Assembly (NCBI GenBank): GCA_036496265.1
Contig: DASXLL010000178.1
Coordinates: 1-7,478, forward strand
Direction of reading: 5' to 3'
Length of the DNA stretch: 7,478 bases
DNA from: CAYLLN01 sp036496265
GTDB taxonomy: Bacteria > Planctomycetota > Planctomycetia > Pirellulales > Pirellulaceae
Position 1 is the first letter of the stretch. Every line of letters begins with the position of its first letter. The position numbers were made by a program, and so were the translations under genes. This document shows, piece by piece, positions 6,501 to 7,478 of this stretch. The notes beneath the pieces were generated by a model. That model had not been told where the DNA came from. It was given only the letters and a program-made list of their open reading frames with translations, and ran no database searches.

Positions 6501-7079
6501 CGAGACAGGCACGCCGCCGAGCATGAGCGTGAGTTTGGCGACGCCCACATTGTCGGACGCCTGGACCTGGAAGCGGACCTGCCCATTGAGATCGACGACA
6601 AATCGGCCCGCGGAATCGACCAGTGTCGCGGATGTCGTTAGCCGCACGGTGGGCTTGGTCGTATCGGGCTGGACGGTGACGCCGAACGACTGCGTGACCG
6701 TGTGGCCGAACGGGTCGCTGACGGCGACCGCTGCCGAGACGGCTTGCGACGGATCGAAATTAACCGGCACGGACCAGCGAATGCGGCCGGCGTTGTCGAT
6801 TGTCATGCCGGTCGGGCCGCTGGTCAGGACATACGTCAGCGGGTCGTTGTCCGGATCGGTGGCCCGCACGTCGTAGCGATAGGTCGCGCTGGGTGAGACC
6901 GGCGCTGTTGGTGCGGTTGAAGTGATCGTCGGCGGCTGATTGGCCTTGGCCGAGACGATGAAGCTTTGCGTCGCGATGGCATTATTCGTATCGCGAACGA
7001 CGACCGTGACTTGCTGCGGCCCGGCTTGCGCCGCGGTGGGCGTCCAGACGATGAGGCCCGATTGCGGGTCGATTGCCAT
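3264..7079 (-). CDS. RHS/YD-repeat protein with N-terminal Ig-like domains, truncated at both ends (probable pseudogene)
   Basis: The 1271-residue frame is the middle of a very large surface or secreted RHS-type protein. Residues 1-43 are the second half of a putative-Ig (He_PIG) domain (MAIDPQSGLIVWTP). Residues 48-138 are a second such domain (ATDPDNDPLTY) and about 142-233 another Ig-like domain (VVATAFDAAGNQSTAELDLRV). Residues about 235-350 are a further beta-rich segment. The RHS entry segment LDFTDLTVPLAGFPINITRS (358-377) and FGFGWKLG follow. From about 480 to 1240 there are many YD repeats, such as YDALGDVTKVVDALGHVT and YTYDGEGNLTTRTE, which normally form a hollow beta shell. The RHS core (Y-D-P-x-x-G-R-F) and the variable C-terminal tip are missing. 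The last roughly 27 codons (3344-3264) are antisense to the plus-strand gene at 3249. The N-terminus lacks a signal peptide, and homology continues upstream of the ATG to about 7140. The coding body is clear; function as an intact protein is doubtful. Confidence 0.85.
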   Translation of the reverse strand: MAIDPQSGLIVWTPTAAQAGPQQVTVVVRDTNNAIATQSFIVSAKANQPPTITSTAPTAPVSPSATYRYDVRATDPDNDPLTYVLTSGPTGMTIDNAGRIRWSVPVNFDPSQAVSAAVAVSDPFGHTVTQSFGVTVQPDTTKPTVRLTTSATLVDSAGRFVVDLNGQVRFQVQASDNVGVAKLTLMLGGVPVSLDASGVGFATLTTPGIVHVVATAFDAAGNQSTAELDLRVRDPNDADAPQVEITSPDQARTDNIVTYLTNVIGSVHDDNLLSWHLDYALASAVDLNDLTAPDSDWVQISAGTTNVDNGLLGVFDPTMLPNDGYVLRLYAEDTGGLINTRGVLVGVQGAAKLGNFHLDFTDLTVPLAGFPINITRSYDTLQANEEGDFGFGWKLGLTDADIRETVPDGFSFQLGTRVYLTDPSGQRVGFTFDPIQQGTFLGTLWTPSFTADPGVHETLTVDDTQVGAPGTIYASLSGPFNPHLYHLTTPDGTRYDYDQTAGLQKVTDLNGNTITFTADAIVHSAGERIDLHRDGRGRITEIVDTQGHSLKYAYNAAGDLVSFTDQVNNTTTFTYVAGHPHYLDEIHDPLGRRVSKTIYGPDGRIQKVIDVLGDETLENFDPTHFTGTITDAEGNVTLLEYDARGNVVRKEDPEGGVTLSEYTDAANPDKETKVTRLGDNGKQIVTSYTYDSRGNTTTITDSFGTTSYQYDALGDVTKVVDALGHVTTAAYNSQGKLTSLVNAAGDTSSRTYDTLGRVATSSDFDGNTTTLLYNPGCPCGIPSDVVNPDGTTRHFEHNDFGQITLAEDEEGITTQTLFDASGRVTVEQGPQGQETRYFYVGQLLDHKEVQVSATEVRTTTYTYYDDGKLRTETDANGGVIRYTYDKNGNLETLTDPENNVTTFHYDKMNRETEEIDPLGKATTYHYDKFGNRDQEIDRMGRKRTFDYDDTGRMLHEYWWTGASIIRTISYTYDALGNLLTATDPDSSLTYTYDVLNRVHTADNAGTPGVPRVILTSTYDANGNRISVGDNLGVTVVSTYDDRNRLDTRGWEGLSATDAALVNFDYYGNGLLKDLTRYSDLTETTKVGQSKYTYDASGRSDTITHLNAIDQVLASYSYQYDRANQLTHQVYDGPEGDFAADYKYDSTGQLTNVDYLHDEFPDELYHYDKNGNRTSARVDGQSLVYERIAGNRYTSDGQFDYTYDGEGNLTTRTEKATSDVTSYEYDFRNRLTHVIVSDKSQTVIQDTYQQRPQAKAKPTASGRTCLRLISWS
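3340..3350. other. Rearrangement junction: FSLRTLLI gene joined tail to tail with RHS gene
   Basis: To the left, plus-strand codons read a recognisable FSLRTLLISV. To the right, minus-strand codons read a recognisable YD-repeat sequence, RNRLTHVIVSDKSQTVIQD. The two recognisable coding sequences meet at about 3340-3350, and neither gene's expected continuation is present on the far side. This is the signature of a deletion, inversion or insertion end, or of an assembly join. The exact base cannot be placed because a few codons (I-S-V on one strand, D-T-Y on the other) fit either side. Confidence 0.6.
3345..5640 (-). repeat. YD-repeat coding block with recurring short DNA words
   Basis: Within the RHS gene the plus strand shows the word GTCGTAGGTGTA and close variants again and again, for example near 3800, 4110, 4160, 4490 and 5010. 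It encodes Thr-Tyr-Asp on the minus strand. The spacing is about 60-70 bases, as expected for repeats of roughly 20-23 residues with the pattern Y-D-x-x-G-x-L/R-x-x-x-x-D-x-x-G. The copies have diverged except at this word. Such near-identical words give short homologies that favour slippage and recombination inside the gene. Confidence 0.7.
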
Positions 7080-7160
7080 CCCGGCTGGACTTTGCGAGAG
7101 GCTGTACGCAATCGCGTCGCCATCGGGGTCGAGGCTGCGATTAGCCGAGGCCGAGATTTA
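7080..7160 (-). other. Upstream remnant of the RHS gene's first Ig-like domain, ended by an in-frame TAA
   Basis: Upstream of the ATG at 7079 the same frame reads NRSLDPDGDAIAYSLSQSPA (7142-7083), the first half of the He_PIG domain whose second half opens the annotated frame. Further upstream come only ISASA and a TAA at 7160-7158. The domain is therefore whole across the ATG, so that ATG is not a natural start. The natural N-terminus with its signal peptide has been lost, or cut off by a nonsense change or break near 7140-7160. Confidence 0.65.
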
Positions 7161-7392
7161 GACATCAGCTCGCCGGCCAAAGTTCTTGACTGTCACCGCG
7201 GTTCCGTTTAGCGCTCCTGGCTGGACCGCGGCGGCATTTTTCATTTTCCAAAATCAATATGCCAAACAATCGCATTGGCCCGTCAAGGGCAATCATCGAA
7301 CGTGCTCGCCGTCGCGGATACGCGGAAGCTGTTGAGGAGGCACCGTCTAATCTGAAACGCACCCGCGCTGGGAATTGATGTAGGAGAAAATC
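7161..7392. other. Stretch with no supportable gene between the RHS fragment and the gene at the right edge
   Basis: I translated this stretch on both strands and recognise nothing. The longest open frames are a minus-strand 65-codon frame (7362-7165) and a plus-strand 39-codon frame (7259-7378, MPNNRIGPSRAIIERARRRG at its start). Neither has a Shine-Dalgarno or a family I know. With the inverted-repeat leader that follows, the gene-free stretch reaches 7451. It may hold remnants of whatever broke the 5' end of the RHS gene. Confidence 0.4.
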
Positions 7393-7452
7393 TCGCTGGG
7401 ACTTATCGAATGGCGAAGCATCACCAACGCCGTTCAGAAGGAGTCCCAGCGA
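7393..7452. repeat. Perfect 11-bp inverted repeat overlapping the ribosome binding site of the gene at 7452
   Basis: TCGCTGGGACT (7393-7403) and AGTCCCAGCGA (7442-7452) are exact reverse complements separated by 38 bases. In a plus-strand transcript they would pair into an eleven-base stem that includes the last two bases of the Shine-Dalgarno and the A of the ATG. It could hinder translation or be part of a mobile-element end. The elements are read directly; the function is inferred. Confidence 0.55.
7438..7443 (+). promoter_or_regulatory. Strong Shine-Dalgarno for the gene starting at 7452
   Basis: AAGGAG is placed eight bases before the ATG at 7452, the best ribosome binding site in the window, and it fixes that start. 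Its last two bases (AG) are the first two of the right arm of the inverted repeat. Confidence 0.65.
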
Positions 7453-7478
7453 TGGCGCAGCTTAGCATTCAGGAACGT
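7452..7478 (+). CDS. 5' end of an unidentified gene (possible transposase), cut by window edge
   Basis: Nine codons are visible, MAQLSIQER. The start is well supported by AAGGAG eight bases upstream. An opening of the type L-x-x-x-E-R is common in helix-turn-helix N-termini of transposases, for example IS30-like proteins, which begin with L-T/S-x-E-E-R. The inverted repeat around the ribosome binding site would also suit a mobile element. Nine residues cannot prove this; any DNA-binding protein or another family remains possible. Confidence 0.45.

Noticed and set aside
7165..7362. 65-codon minus-strand frame and the 39-codon plus-strand frame 7259-7378
   Set aside because: Neither has a Shine-Dalgarno or a recognisable motif. 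Arg-rich composition is usual for non-coding frames at this GC content.

Overview
The window looks like part of a planctomycete chromosome, most likely from the Pirellulales and relatives. I infer this from four things: high GC, a secreted Cys-type sulfatase in a short operon, a very large Ig-domain plus YD-repeat protein, and an N-terminal signature (RWFRFSLRTLLI) typical of small planctomycete proteins. No rRNA, tRNA, CRISPR array or complete mobile element is visible.

Positions 1-3077, minus strand, hold a compact three-gene operon read right to left. First comes an AIM24/TIGR00266-family protein with an N-terminal zinc ribbon (3077-2094). Ten bases later begins a secreted sulfatase with an intact C-x-P-x-R site (2083-593). 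Eighteen bases later begins a dihydrodipicolinate-synthase/N-acetylneuraminate-lyase-family protein (574 to beyond position 1). The last gene is cut by the window edge. A sulfatase next to an aldolase/lyase suggests use of sulfated glycans or sugar acids. The AIM24 member may act at the envelope, but its role is unknown.

Positions 3078-3248 are a divergent intergenic region. It carries a 14-bp imperfect tandem repeat and a compact, nearly concentric dyad. On the plus strand a small gene with a clear Shine-Dalgarno starts at 3249. It encodes the planctomycete FSLRTLLI-type N-terminus and breaks off after about 33 codons.

At about 3340-3350 that small gene runs directly, tail to tail, into the middle of a minus-strand RHS/YD-repeat gene (3264-7079). 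The RHS gene therefore has no RHS core or C-terminal tip, and its last roughly 27 codons are only the antisense of the small gene. Its 5' end is also broken. Ig-domain homology runs upstream of the first ATG to about 7140 and meets a TAA at 7158-7160, with no signal peptide. So the roughly 3.8-kb RHS block is a fragment with a breakpoint at each end, and I treat it as a probable pseudogene or rearrangement product.

Positions 7161-7451 contain no gene I can support. At the right edge a plus-strand gene begins at 7452 with a strong Shine-Dalgarno. A perfect 11-bp inverted repeat covers part of that ribosome binding site and the first base of the start codon. That arrangement is reminiscent of insertion-sequence transposase genes, but only nine codons are visible. 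The main point of interest is the rearranged RHS block with its two breakpoints; I did not find convincing evidence for an entirely new system.
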